A DNA stretch of 64,000 nucleotides from Gnetum montanum (GCA_015680685.1 MNCI01036469.1:552215-616214), one strand, 5' to 3'; counted from the stretch's first letter, positions 23,357 through 35,482 are shown. Program-made: numbers and translations. The notes: a model not told the origin generated them from the letters alone.

Positions 23357-24190
23357 TGATGAGAAGTGAGGTACCCCTACGCCCAACCATATGAATCACT
23401 AAGGTGTTACATGTGATCCGGTTGAATTTTGTGGACTTATAGTTATCTCATACACTAGTTCCTCGAGGAAGTGAAATGGCATTCAGAACATTCATTGTCT
23501 TCCCAACCACACTTGTGAGGCTTAAGGGTATGGTTTAAGTGTAATTGAGGTATATGAATTTTTATCATTTTATGTTTTATGGATGTAATTACCTACACCA
23601 AGAATAAAATGTAAAGTAGATTGAAACTAATTTCTATTACCTAGCTAGCCTAACACAAGTAATCATTCCACTTTCCTGGACAAATCTTGAACACATATAG
23701 CACTGTGGGACTACTAAACATTAAGCATTGTTGGGTTACCAAGTACTATATGAATGCTCGAAGTGGTCGTGCTTGTGTTCATTAATTGCTAGAAATAAAT
23801 TGCTTAATGAAATGCATTAAAGTAAAGAACAAGAAAGTAAAATATAATAAAGAAAATATTAAGCTATTCTTAGTGCTACAAGGATCACCAAAAGGGTTCG
23901 TTTTATTCTCATCACATCATTGTGCTCAAGTACATCAATGCTTGAACAAAGAATAGTACACACTTTAGACTCCTTTTTTAGGCACTCAGAAAATATTCTA
24001 ACTCTAGGGAGAAGAAAGAGTAAGAGCTTTGCTACCTTGCTTGAAAACTAAAAATTGACTAATGAATTTCTTGTCAAAACTGGAGCCTAGGCATAATATT
24101 TATAGACTTAGGGCATATACCCCGATGTCAGATCCAAGCCCCGACATTGCATACTTGATGTCACAGTTGACACAAAATAGTGATTCATCA
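23357..24190 (-). repeat. B1 3' LTR
   Basis: 834 bases, TGATGA...TCATCA. In the sense (minus) strand a TATA box, TATAAATATT, lies at about 24,094-24,104. The U3 contains GATGTCA/TGACATC short repeats at about 24,120-24,170. It is 42 bases shorter than the other LTR, largely because of fewer U3 repeat units. Confidence 0.9.
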
Positions 24191-24200
24191 TACCCCCATG
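24191..24200 (-). promoter_or_regulatory. B1 polypurine tract
   Basis: The minus strand reads CATGGGGGTA immediately upstream of the 3' LTR. B2 has CATGGGGATA at the same place (61,399-61,408), supporting its role in plus-strand priming. Confidence 0.6.
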
Positions 24201-26257
24201 ACTGAATGAAAACTCATCCTCAAGTGAAGAAGAGGAGGAACATGTTCTTTACAACATAACATATTGGGTAGGTATGGAATTATTAACTGACATGACAAAT
24301 TTACTCAGATGAAATAGACATATAGAATTTGAGTGCCCAAGTGTACAAAATTACAATTTTTACAATAGTGGATGTTCATGAGAAGAGGAGTGAACACCTA
24401 GAAGAATATTGACATCCAACACCTCTTGGTAGCAACAGAATGAGAGAGAGAAGAGATCCTTTGATCAAGAATGATTCTCATTGTGTGGTACTGCCGAATC
24501 ATCCTTGGTAAAGATAGTTCTACTTCCAGTCCATGCTTCTCACTATAATCACAATAGGAGCATGAACTAGTATGAAATGTGTAACACATAACCATTAAAT
24601 GCCTAGTCTCATTGGTGGCTACACTCAGGTAAGTTGTGATTGTGGTAGATTGGTTTCTTTGAGTAGTGTTAGCAGGAAGGTTGACAAATAGGGTTAATTA
24701 AATTAAGTGGTCCATTAAATTTGAAAATGTTTAATACAAGGAAATATTTGAAGCAGATATAAGAATTCATAAAAATGAAAAGAAAATTTCACTGAAAATT
24801 GTTTTGAAGGTGTGTACAATTGGATGCCATTGATGGGGTAAACAGAAAGAATTTGATTGTAAAAATGTCTAGGGGTAAAGAACTTAACTAATCCAACCAA
24901 AAGATATGTAACTGGATCCTTCCCAAAGTAGGCATAGGCCTTTTATGCCCTTGAATAACTTCAAACCAAAGAGTTCGTGGGCTCTATATATGATTAAGGA
25001 TTACAAAAGGTTAAGTACAAAAATCCAAAAGTAACTAACTAAGAATTCCGATACATCAAACCAGGACATCGAACCAAGCATGAAACTAATAGTGAGGTGG
25101 AACATGGAAAGCATAAATGGATGAGTGTGTGTATGTGTATGTGTGGAATGGAGTCCTTGATTATGGTCACATGAAGTCCCTTGTGGATTTTGTGGTTAAA
25201 TGACTTGATAGGATCCATCCATAGTCTAGCCCAAAACCAATCACTTTAGTGCTCACACAAAACAACCACCATTCCAAATTAGAGAAGAGGTAGGAAGTGA
25301 GGAAGGGTCTTAGTTAGAGGCGACGAGTCCCATAACCAATGCTTGTAGCCTATTTATTCTATCTAAGGGGTATGCTTTGAATTCCCATTGTTTTTTTTTT
25401 TTGAAATGGGAACCACACCATGCAAAGACATATGCATTTATTTTTTCCAAGGGCTATTCTTTGAATCCTCATCTTTTTTTTCCTTGATGAGAGCCACACC
25501 ATGTAAGGACATATGCATTTATTTTGTCCAATGGATGTGCTTTAAATCCTCATCTTTTTTTTTTATTGATGAGAACCACACCATGTAAAGACTTATTCAA
25601 CTTCCTTTATTGATTGGCACGGAATGGTAAGAAATTCATAGAAACACACATGCACCTAGGAAAATAGAAAAGTACAAAGAATACAGAATCCCCTTGAAGC
25701 CATACCCTATTCAAACCTTTGAATTCTTTCTAATTCTAGAAACTACCAAAGTCACAAATTTATTAAAATTTTATTAGTGAAAAATGGATTGCATGCTTCG
25801 AAAATAAGGAAAACCATAGAGTGTGTGGATGGATGGATGTTGTGAACTCACTACCTGTTACATGAAAAAGAAACCATGTCCTAATTATTTATAATAAAAT
25901 TCAAAGCTAGAAACTAGACACCAACAATCAAATAATAAAAATAGTACATACCACCATCAAGTAACGCATTACTAATGTACCTAGCACTTATTAACAAATA
26001 GTTAGAAAATCACATCAAATAAAAGAAAATATAGAAGAAAGTGTAAATTATTTAAGAAATATTAAATGTACTAATCATGGTGTAAAACAAAAATTAGAAA
26101 AAATTAATAGCATAAAAAAAAAGATGTAAAACAAAGAACATGTAAAATAAAAAGTTATAAAATAAAAAATGTGTAAAACAAAAAAGTTAAAAAAATTGTG
26201 CTTGAAAGGTTAACATGGTTGGCCATCTCCCCCATGACTATGTTGAAAGAAGGAGAT
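24201..26257 (-). other. B1 3' non-coding region
   Basis: No coding sequence recognised on either strand. It holds a GTGTGTGTATGTG stretch (about 25,123-25,145), a three-unit tandem repeat (25,375-25,600) and an A-rich GTAAAACAAAA-type stretch (about 26,085-26,195). In complete Athila elements an env-like ORF can lie here; none is visible. Confidence 0.5.
25375..25600. repeat. Three ~83-bp tandem units with internal hairpin
   Basis: Units start CTTTGAATTCCCAT, CTTTGAATCCTCAT and CTTTAAATCCTCAT at about 25,375, 25,459 and 25,541. Each continues through a T-run and ACCACACCATG to CATATGCATTTATTTT. Units 2 and 3 contain CTCATC..T-run..GATGAG, a potential hairpin. Confidence 0.7.
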
Positions 26258-27480
26258 TCAAAATATGGAGCATGGTTGTTCATTGGATGAGGTGCTTGTT
26301 GTGTTAGCTGGTGTATGCTCATGGAAAGGCTTAATTTGTTGGATGTTGACTAGTTGTTTCTTATTTGGGTTCTTAGGTTTATAGATCATCATGGCCCCTA
26401 AAGGAAAAGTTTTATGAATGATATAAGATCCTTCCCACAATGTCTAGAACTTAGTTTGTTGAGGTACATGTGTGGAGTTCTAGTAGAGAACCTTATCTCC
26501 TGGTTGAAATTTAGCTTTTCTAATTTTTAGGTCATGACGCTTTTTGTTATAAGCCTTGTGCAACTCATTAGATGATAAAGCCACTAATCAATTTTTGTCT
26601 AGTAGGTTGAGATTCATTAATATTTCTTTTTGGGCTAGACTTAAGTCAAGGTTAATGTCACAAGTCTTTGAAAGTGTACTAAGTTCAGATTAAATAGGAA
26701 GTGTTGGTGGTTTACCATACACAAGCTCATAGGGAGAGTAGCCTATAGGGAGTTTTCAAGTTGAGTGGTAGGCCCAAAGGGCATTTTTGAGTTCTGCTTT
26801 AGTCCTTCCTATACTTGCTAATAGTTCTTGTTAGTATTCTTGTGATTTCCCTATTGGTAACCTCAGCTTGACCATTAGCTTGGGGATGGTAAGGTGTTAT
26901 GAGTTTGTGTTCAACCCCTAAGCATTACATGAGCTTTCAAAAAATAGTGCTTGTAAAATGAGTTCCATTGTCAGAAATTAATGCACATGACATACAAAAC
27001 CTATTTACAACATTTTTTTGTACAAACTGAGCAGCAATAGAAGATGTATAGGCGATGACAACTACTACTTCTGCCCATTTCGTACAATAGTCAACAGTGA
27101 CTATGATGTATGCCTTTCCATTTGACATTGGCATGATGGGACCCATGAAATAAATGCCCCAAATGTTGAATGGTTCTAAAGGTTGAATCCATTGTTGATG
27201 TCCCTCCATTCGAGTAGTCATTCCACCATCTCGTTGGCATCATTCACAAGAGTAGATGAAATGGTGAGCATCCCTGAAAAGTGTTGGCCAATAGTACCTT
27301 ACCATTAAGATTTTAATGGTCATACATCTCCTAGCATAGTGTCATCCACAAGGACCTTCATGAGCATCTTGGAGTACATGTAGTTGATTAGCATTAGGGA
27401 CACACCAACGAACTAGGCCATCAACACACACATTGTAGAAGTGTCCATTGATCTCCATGAAGTGCTTTACCTAGTGAAGA
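26258..27480 (-). pseudogene. B1 integrase
   Basis: Read on the minus strand from about 27,480: a zinc-binding HHCC region (HYARRCMTIKIL, then YYWPTLFRDAHHF, C-x2-C QRDGG), then PLEPFNIWGIYFMGP, VDYCTKWAE with the first catalytic Asp, and ALISDNGTHF with the second. It ends with a WEGSYIIHKTFPLGA tail and an Ile-Lys-Pro-Phe block at about 26,320. This is a full-length Ty3/gypsy integrase layout of Athila type. Stops and frameshifts between the open stretches inactivate it. It lies downstream of RNase H within the same polyprotein. Confidence 0.8.
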
Positions 27481-27699
27481 AACTGTTGTTTTCTCTAGTG
27501 GTCCAACCCTTGTGGCATCTTTTGAGTAAAAAGATAGCTGAGAATGTTATCATACCATTTTGGCTCATTTGACATTTGTTCAGTTATTGCTCCAGTAAAG
27601 AGGATTTCATTAGGAAATGGATCAAATAATGGGCTTTCTTCCTCTTTGTCATCCCATCGCAATCAAGACAAGTGATTAGCGAACACATTCTTAGTGCCC

Positions 27700-28040
27700 T
27701 TTCAATTGACCATTGTAAGATCAAACTCCTACAAGATCACTAGCCACCATATGACACAAGGGCTCACTGTTGGCTTGTTCATTAGGAAGCAAATGGCACT
27801 ATAGTCTATGTGCACAAACACCTTGTATCCAACCACATAGTGCCTAAACTTCTCTAGAGCAAACACCACCATCATCAATTCTTTTTCTATAGCAGTGTAG
27901 TTGAATTGTGCACCCACAATGCTTCAGCTGGTGCATGGAATGTAGTATGAATATTTCTTATTATCTAACTACATCAACGTAACTCCCAAAGCATAATTTG
28001 ATGCATCTATCATGATATGAAATAGTATGGACCAGTCAGG
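27700..28040 (-). pseudogene. B1 RNase H
   Basis: The minus strand reads IDASNYALGVTL, then FNYTAIEKELMMVVFALEKF and VGYKVFVHIDYSAICFLMNK. These are the catalytic Asp of the D-A-S block, the Y-x-x-x-E-K-E-L block and the third Asp in V-x-x-D. The open stretch is 27,729-27,917. It removes the RNA template in functional relatives. The C-terminal part loses frame toward the integrase. Confidence 0.8.
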
Positions 28041-28900
28041 TGCTTGTAAAATTGGAGTGTTCACAAGATTTTCTTTCAATTGCTACAAGGCTTTTTCACA
28101 TTCCGGGGTCCAGATAAAAGGAGCATCTTTTTTCATTAGTTCTACCAATGGTTTTGTGATCTTAGAGAAATTCTCTATAATCACTAGTAGTAGCCAGTGT
28201 GTCAAAGGAATGACCAAACATATTTAACTATTTCCAACTAGTAGGTTATTCTTTAGATGAACCTTATTTTTTTAGAGTCCACCTTAATTCTTGCTTGTGA
28301 TATTTTGGGCCCCAATACAAGCCCCTCCTAGAGCATGAGGTGACTTTTCTGCCAATTGAGCAATAGATTAGTTTCAATGCATCGTTTTAGCACTTGCTCA
28401 AGGTGGTCCAGAACTTCCTTAAATGTAGCTCCATAGGTGGAGAAGTCATCCATAAAGACTTCTACACCACTATCGATCTATTGTTGAAAGATGCTCAGGA
28501 CCAAGCATTAAAATGTGGTTGGAGTATTGCATAGACCAAATGGCATCTTATGATATGAAAAAGTTCCCTAGGGACTTGTGAACATCATCTTTGCTTGGTC
28601 CTCTAGTGCAATTTGGATTTGGTTATAGCCACTATAACCATCTACGAAGCTGTCGTAGTAATGCCCTAATATTGTGTTTAGCACTTGGTCAACAAATGGC
28701 AACAGAAAGTGATCTTTGAATGTTGCCATATTCAATAGCTTGAAATTGATGTAGACCCACCACTTACCACCTTCCTTTGGTACAATTACGAGTGGACTTA
28801 CCCACTTGCTATTTGCAATGGGATAGATGAACCTTGCCTTGAGGAGTTGTTCAATTTCCTCCTTAATGATTTGCTTCAATTTGGGGTTCAATCACCTCTA
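28041..28900 (-). pseudogene. B1 reverse transcriptase
   Basis: The minus strand begins near 28,891 with KQIIKEEIEQLLKARFIYPI, then WVSPLVIVPKEGG, the FVDGYSGYNQI block and the catalytic FMDDF at 28,442-28,456. The NLLLNWQKSHLML and EGLVLGPKIS blocks follow. F-M-D-D-F with N-W-x-K-x-H is the Athila-type signature. The largest open part is 28,568-28,891. One stop follows the TSP residues and others follow. In a live element it copies RNA into cDNA. Confidence 0.85.
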
Positions 28901-29149
28901 TGGCTATTATTTTGGCTTCAAGGCTGGGTTGGTGTAAATGTGATCTTGGCATATCCTAGGATCAATCTTGATGAGTTTAGGAAATGACCAAGCAAACGAT
29001 GCTGACCATTTTTCAACTACCTTCAACAACATCTCTTTTTGTTCTAGAGGTTATAACTGGCTTCTTATTTTTCAAAATTACATATTTCATTCCTGCTGAT
29101 AGCATTTTCAGTTTAAGGGGCTGTTGCTTGAAGTGCTTAGAAATTTCAA

Positions 29150-29660
29150 ACTCTCCCTATTTCTACACACAATTGCACTTGCTATTATTGTACATGATGC
29201 ATGGAACTCTCTTCTTCTTGATCTTCCCAAATGCATTTTCTTTAGAGATTTTCAAGGAAAGATCTTCGATGCCCATGCTTGCATCTATGGTGCTCAACCA
29301 TGCTCTTCCCATGATGATTGAGAAGTTTCCTTTGCAGTTATTCACTTTAATTATTGGGAAGTCAGCAAGATAAAACCACCCATAGATAATGATCACAATA
29401 TCTTCTACCAGTCTCAATGGAATAGTGATGGACTAGTCTACCAGTTTTAATTTGATGTTGGTCTTCTTAAGAGGAGGTAGGTTTCAGGTAGTGTACATCT
29501 CATGAGAAATCAAATTAACACTAGAACCTAAATCAAGAAGAGCCTTGCACGGTTCGTTCCTAGCAATTTGCAAATAAATTAGAGGACTTCTAGGATCAAC
29601 TAATTTCCTGGGAAGGTTTCCCACACAAATCCAATTAGACATGGTGTGAGTAAGCATTAT
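29150..29660 (-). pseudogene. B1 aspartic protease
   Basis: The minus strand reads CKALLDLGSSVNLI (about 29,545), with the D-L-G triad used by Athila/Tat proteases, followed by an open stretch (29,163-29,417) with IIMGRAWLSTIDASM. B2 has the matching CKALLDLGSIVNLI and IIMGRAWLSTMDA at 55,590-55,870. Confidence 0.8.
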
Positions 29661-30700
29661 GGTATGGATCCTTAGTAGAGTTTGGTTTGAAGGAGGTTCG
29701 AAGGAATTTGATATGTAGAAAAAGGTAGGAGTAGGATTGTCAACCGTGGATGTAGGTAAAGGCTTAGGTGGACTACGGGGTCGAAAGAAAGGTATTTTCC
29801 TTGATAGATAAATTGAAGCCTCTAATTGATGATTAGGCTACAAATTAATAGCCCTTGTAGCATTGTATTATTGTGGTTCAGCGGGTAGTTCACCTTGCAT
29901 TGGTGGAGTAGGTGGTAGTTGTGCAACTAGAGGAGGAATGTGTGTAGGGATAGGAGGAGGATAAGGATAGGGGGTAGTGTCCCTTCATTCATGCAGGGAA
30001 GGAGTACAATAGTAATCAGAAGGATGGTAGTAAGGATGTAATTGAGAAACATGACTCAAAGAGCCATGTGGAGAAATGGGTTGCTGAACGTGGTAACCAT
30101 ATGGAGCAGGTTGCCGGTAAGGGTATTATTGCCTTGGTGGTGCAAGTGCCCATGATTGTGGTTTTTGGCATTATTTGTACTATTCATACAATTGTGGTGG
30201 AGTTCCACTTAGATAATATGGTTGTTGCTAGTGGAACTGCCTGAGATTACCTTGAGGATAGGGTAACCTTTTGGATGTATGCCTTTGTGTAAGTCACGGA
30301 TGTAAGGCATACACCCTAGACTCTTGAAGATGTGACACAATGGGGTAACATCCCTTGGGATGTTCATGCTGGTAGGAATCACATCCATGATCATCATCTA
30401 ATTCACTATTTGCAACCTCTTCTATTATAGCAATTTTGCCCTTACCTTTGTAATATGCACATTCAGCTTCTTTGTGCCTTCTGCACTCATGATCACTTCC
30501 TTCTTCTTAGGACTCTTCAGTAATTTTGAGGACAACTTAAAATATACTATCCATGAGGTCTCTTAACTAATCAATGTTGGTCATAATTTTAGATTGGAAT
30601 TCTTAAAGTGGTAATTCTTTTTTATGCATCCCCTCATCGAATACGAATTCATCCCCATTGTACCAAAATTGAACCTCCCGCTTATGGATGGAAGGAGTGT
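29661..30700 (-). pseudogene. B1 gag C-terminal, Cys-rich and Pro/Gln-rich region
   Basis: Minus-strand fragments include HECRRHKEAECAYYKG (about 30,440-30,490) and CHIFKSLGCMPYIRDLHKG with GYPILKVI (about 30,230-30,340), which correspond to B2 at 54,780-54,930. These are probably the remains of a Gag nucleic-acid-binding motif. A Gln/Pro/Tyr/His-rich linker follows (about 29,850-30,210). Short frames only. Confidence 0.55.
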
Positions 30701-32160
30701 AGTTGTACTCCTTTGCGCTTCTCCTTTTTCTTAGTTCACCCTCCTCTTAAGCTACCTACTCTATTAGTTAGTTCTAACAAGAGCCCTTGGGCATAGACAC
30801 CAAGGATTTTCTTTGTTTCATTACGAAGCCTATCTACAATGTGGTGGAGTTGAGCCAATTGAGAAAAACCATGGCTAGTACATTTGTGCATCAAGGCATA
30901 GTATTGGCCAATGGTGACATCTAAGGGTTCGGGTGCTCCTTGTTTCCACCCTTGAATTTTCTTACTAAAGTTGGACACCTGAGAGTACGTTTGATACTTA
31001 TTATTGAACATCTCAAGCATGGTACTCCATCATCTAATATATTTTGGTTCTAAGGACTAGTACCAGTTTTCTGCTTCTTTGATGAGTGTCCTTGGAAATA
31101 ACTTAAGTTTCTGCCATTCGTTCTCTATGTTTTGCAAGGCACATGCATCTTAAAAAGCTTGAAGATGATTCTACAAATCAAAGTTATATCCTCCTTGAAA
31201 TCGAGGAATATTTTTCATGTCTAACCATTTGATATAACTGTATTTCACATGCCTTGTTGGAATTTTAACTACCTCTATGATGTTAAGCATACTTTGGGTA
31301 GCAAATAGAGGCTCATTGAGGCCTTGATCATGGTGCCTACAATTCCCTTCACTATCCCTTCATTCATGGTGATGTGCTTCTCTTGAAAATCTGCATCCTT
31401 GATCTTGCCTGTCTCGATAGTCCCTTTGGTTATTATGGTCTCGTCGATCATTGCACTTATTTCGATCACCTCCATCATGATCTCACCTTCTGCAGTCATG
31501 ATTAGAGCCAGAAGAAGATGATGATGATGAAGGAGAAGAGGAAGGAGAACCAACACCATCATAGTGCCTACTACTGCCTCTTTAGTGATCACGACCATGG
31601 TCATGATCTTGCTTCTTTCTTACATCCCTATCTTGACTTGCCTCTTTGGAACCTTCTTTGTCGTTGGATCCCTTGTTACTAGAATTAGGATTGTGAACTA
31701 TGGAGTGCATAATCTGGTTTTGACCTTCATGATCAAAGTTAAAGAGAGGAACATCATTGAGTAAAAGATCCCCACTAGCTTGTTGGTACAACAAGAATGG
31801 AGAATCGTTAAGTCATTTTTCCTTTGAAAGTTCATAGCACTACTCTAGTTGTCGATCTTGCAGGCATTGTGCTTTGGTGGGATGATAATCCCTAGCATTG
31901 ACATCTTCCATGATATATTCCCCATGGTTTTCTTGAAGACCACATCGTGTAAGCATTTGATAAAGCATTGTAGGAGTAACATGATCAGGTAGTAACACAA
32001 TGTTACCATCCATGTCATGCCACCACAATTGTTGATCTTGGTGTAGGATGAAGGCAAAGTTTGGCACATACTCATCAAGATGAGTATATGTAATTTAGTA
32101 TTGTTGAGGCTTTGATGGATGAGTGTTATCAGGTTTGGGCGAAGAAGCACTCTTGTGAGA
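30701..32160 (-). pseudogene. B1 gag
   Basis: The minus strand reads MPNFAFILHQDQQLWWHDMD then GNIVLLPDHVTP (31,840-32,067), matching the B2 N-terminus. Next is an Asp/Arg/His/Ser-rich region (31,280-31,800). A capsid part follows with MLEMFNNKYQTYSQVSNF and LHHIVDRLRNETKKILG (30,736-31,020). It forms the particle shell in working elements. Position directly after the 5' LTR and primer site, and collinearity with B2, support the call. Frames change at least three times. Confidence 0.75.
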
Positions 32161-32311
32161 AGAAGATATTGTTGATTAGCAAAATAAAAATCACAGTGTG
32201 CTTTGAGAATTTGATGTGGTAATTGTAATACAAGATATGACTCTTAGGTTCATTCCAACGATTTAAATACTTTCACTAGATCCTAGATAGCACACAAAAC
32301 AACAAAAAGGT

Positions 32312-32329
32312 CCTTGTAAATGATGCCAA
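32312..32329 (-). promoter_or_regulatory. B1 primer-binding site (Asp-tRNA type, decayed)
   Basis: The minus strand adjacent to the 5' LTR reads T then TGGCATCATTTACAAGGA. It agrees with TGGCGCCGTTGCCGGGGA, the Asp-tRNA primer site of Athila/Tat elements, at 12 of 18 positions. Most differences are C-to-T or G-to-A. Confidence 0.6.
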
Positions 32330-33205
32330 TGATGAGCGATAGGGTACCCATATGCCCAACCATATGAATCACTAAGGCATTACACATGATCCAATCGAAC
32401 TTCGTGGACCTATAGTTATCTCATACACTAGTTCCTCTAGGAAGTGAAATGGTGTTGAGAATGTTTGTTGTCTTCCCAACTACACTTGTGAGGCTCAAGG
32501 GTATGGTTTAAGTGTAACTGAGGTATATGAATTTTTATCGTTTTATGTTTTTGAGATGTAATCGCCTACAACAAGAATAAAGGGTAGAGTAGATTAAAAC
32601 TAATGTCTATTGCCTAGCTAGCCTAACACAAGTAACCATCCCATTTTCTTGGACACATCTTGAACACATATAGCACTGCAGGAATACCAAATGTTAAGTG
32701 TTGCTAGGTTACCATGTACTATATGAATGCTCAAAATGGTCGTGCTCATGTTCATTAATTGCTGGAAATAAATTTCTCAATGAAATGAATTAAAGTAAAG
32801 AATAAGAAAGTAAAATGCAATAAAGAAAATATTAAGCTATTCTTAGTGTTGTAAGGATTGCCAAAAGAGTTCATTTTATTCCCATTACATTACTACACTC
32901 AAGTACATCAGTGCATGAGTAAAGAATTATACACACTTTAGACTACTTTTGCGAGCACTCAGAAAATATTCTAACTCTAGGGAGAAGAAGCAACAAGAGC
33001 TTCACTAACTTACTTGAAAACTAAAAACCGACTAATGAATTACTTGTGAAAACTAGAGCCCAGGCACGATATTTATAGACTTAGGATATATACCCTAACA
33101 TTAGACATCTGACATTGGATCCAGGTCCCGATGTCACATACGTGACGTTGCAGCCCTGACATCGTGTACTCGATGTCACAGCCAATACAAAATGGTGATT
33201 CATCA
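32330..33205 (-). repeat. B1 5' LTR
   Basis: 876 bases, TGATGAG...TTCATCA. The sense-strand TATA box is at about 33,069-33,080. U3 (33,105-33,185) carries GATGTCAC, GTGACGTT and TGACATCG repeats, including one intact TGACGT. Confidence 0.9.
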
Positions 33206-33900
33206 GGTATACCTCTAACCATAGTCATAGATAATGGACCATAGTTCAATAGCTAAGAAACACAAGCCTTTTGTCAAGATCTAAGTATTAAGCATTTCAT
33301 TTTGTTACAATATTACCCTCAAGCAAGCAGACAAGCTCAAGCTAGCAATAAGGTAATCATAAACTTACTTAAAAAGATGCTAAATAATAACAAACGTAAG
33401 TGGCATGAGTAGCTTATCCACACACTTTGGACCTATAGGACTACCTTTCAAACTACAACCAATGTCATTCCATATAACCTTATTTAAAGATCTAAAGTTG
33501 TTTTTCCTTTTGAATTATAGGTTCCATTGCTAAGAGTAGCTCTATTTAACTTCATTAATGATGAGCAAAACAAGGAGTTATGTATCATTGGCCTTGATTT
33601 GGTGGAAGAGTACTAAAGACAAATGCTTGCTTACATCGAATAATACTAAGAGAGGAAAAAGAAACAACATTGTCATGATCTAAAAAAGTGAAAAATTAAG
33701 GAAGGGGACCTAGTCCTCAAGGTTGTTTATGAACATGCAGAGAAATTCTTAGCCAATTAAGAGGAACCTTTCTTGGTTATCAAAGACTACGACAGTGAAG
33801 CATTTAGATTGGCAGATGTGGATGGGAATGAATTGGCTTATCGAGTCAACCATTCCTATCTCAAGCCCTATTACATCTAACATCATTTTCTTTACAAGTA
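33206..33900 (+). pseudogene. Family-A integrase, 3' part (split by B1)
   Basis: Continues directly from the duplicated GGTAT with GIPLTIVIDNGP (second catalytic Asp at 33,230-33,232), then FCQDLSIKHFI, QYYPQA and ASNKVIINLLKKML, followed by LWTYRTTFQTTTNVIPYNLI. The C-terminal part reads KIKEGDLVLKVV and the tail ends VNHSYLKPYYI-stop. The third acidic residue of the core (Q-A-x-x-x-x-E/N) appears as Asn in QASNKVI. Together with 22,901-23,356 this is a Tat-type Ty3/gypsy integrase with scattered stops. Confidence 0.8.
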
Positions 33901-35339
33901 TGAATAAACATCAATAATATTTACAACCTACAATAAGTAAGCCTACGTAACCTTCAGCTCTCTCTATTTGTCACAATGAATGAACTGCAAGCCTTGTAAA
34001 ATCTTTGATACATAACATGGATCTCTCAATGTTGTACTCATAGTAGGCTATGATGGCATGTATTTTGCTAGTTATCTCATGTAGCCTCATGCAATGTCTT
34101 ATAACAACATGTATTCTTTGTCTTATTTTCTTATTCTATTGGAGTTGTTCTTGTAGGATGAAGCCTGGAAGTCATCACAAAGGGACAAATCATCATGGTA
34201 GCAAGTTACCATGTGACCTTGATGCATGAGATTTTGTTAGCTTATCTTGCTGTACTAGGAGTGCTTGTCTCATATCACTTTTGGTACCCCTCTTGAGCCA
34301 CAATTCCATAGCCCAATTATGACCATCCTTATCCTAATAACAATGATGACCTATGTTTGAAATTCATGCCTTATGACCATGTGACATCTCCTTCATCATG
34401 CTCCACCATCAAGTTCGTTTGGTATAACACATCCCATTCAATGATAAAACCAAACTAAGTTTGGCCTTGGTAGTGAAACCCAATGAAGGTTTCACCCTAC
34501 AAACAAAAAGAAAAAAAAGGAAATGGAGAAATAAATTGTTAAAGAAAATTGAAAGGCTAGTGAAGCCCAAAAGTTAGATTAATAGCTACAAACAAGTAAA
34601 AGGAGGAGTCTAATGGCCAAAGAATCCTTAGAATGAATTATTGGTTCCTCAAAAACACTACCTGATGACTAGCGCTTTGAAGCACAAAGCATGAAGACTG
34701 CACCAATCAACAAGAATGTCACTGCCATATTGTAACCATGATGTTAACATGTGGAATTCATTGTTAACCCCTATGACCATTCTCCCATAGCCAAACATAG
34801 CCTTTATCCCATTTCAAACCTATATCTTCTCATCATAACCTTATCTTACCATCAAAATCATTCCTTGGCATGATTTGATAGCTATAAAATCAAGTGCAAA
34901 GAGGGAATGTTAATGATAGACCTATTGTGGTGTTTTTCATTCTTTGTCAATGTCTCTTGGGTCAATCCTTAAAACATCAACAAAGAGGGGCCAGTGAAAC
35001 ACTTCAAAGAAAATTCATGTTGCTGACCATAACCAAAACCATTTGTAATTTGCTGGAAAATAATGACAGACATAAGTGTCTTCTTTTTTTCCAATACTTA
35101 GCGTTATAACATTTACCACTAGACATGAGGTAGAACTTTATTCTAAAGTGTGAAATTTGTAGTTCATAGGTTGTAATCTCACACATCTTAACTTATGTAG
35201 GCTAAAAAGTGCTTCATAAGTTGTGAATGCCTCACTTTCTAAGTTCAAAAGTTTGTATTATGTATGTACCTGGGAAGGCTGAAAATGCCTTGGGAACCAC
35301 CAAATTTTGGTTTTCCTTAGTCTTTATGATGGCCATAGC

Positions 35340-35482
35340 AATTTATACATTGGAACCACTTGTAGCTAGTGTATAAAATTTTGGGCTTTGATTTCTATGC
35401 TAAAGACACATACAACTAGTGTATAAATTTTTGGGCTTTAATTTCCATGTTGAAAACACCTATAGCTAGTGTATAAATTCGG
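35340..35482 (+). repeat. Tandem repeat, ~60-bp unit, three copies
   Basis: The block AGCTAGTGTATAAATTTTGG-like followed by GCTTTGATTTCTATGCT-like sequence begins near 35,363, 35,424 and 35,466 (the last copy is partial). It is specific to copy c among the LTRs seen here. Confidence 0.65.

Larger units (their letters stand above)
23357..33205 (-). mobile_element. B1: nearly complete Athila-like Ty3/gypsy element
   Basis: 9,849 bases flanked by a perfect GGTAT duplication (23,352-23,356 and 33,206-33,210). LTRs begin TGATGAG and end TTCATCA. On the minus strand the order is 5' LTR, Asp-tRNA-type primer site, gag, Cys-rich region, protease, RT, RNase H, integrase, about 2 kb of non-coding DNA, purine tract, 3' LTR. 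RT (FMDDF, NWQKSH, EGLVLG) and integrase (WGIYFMGP) blocks are of the Athila type. All genes contain stops. Over the first ~208 aligned LTR bases I count about 28 differences (roughly 87% identity), so the insertion is old. Confidence 0.9.
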
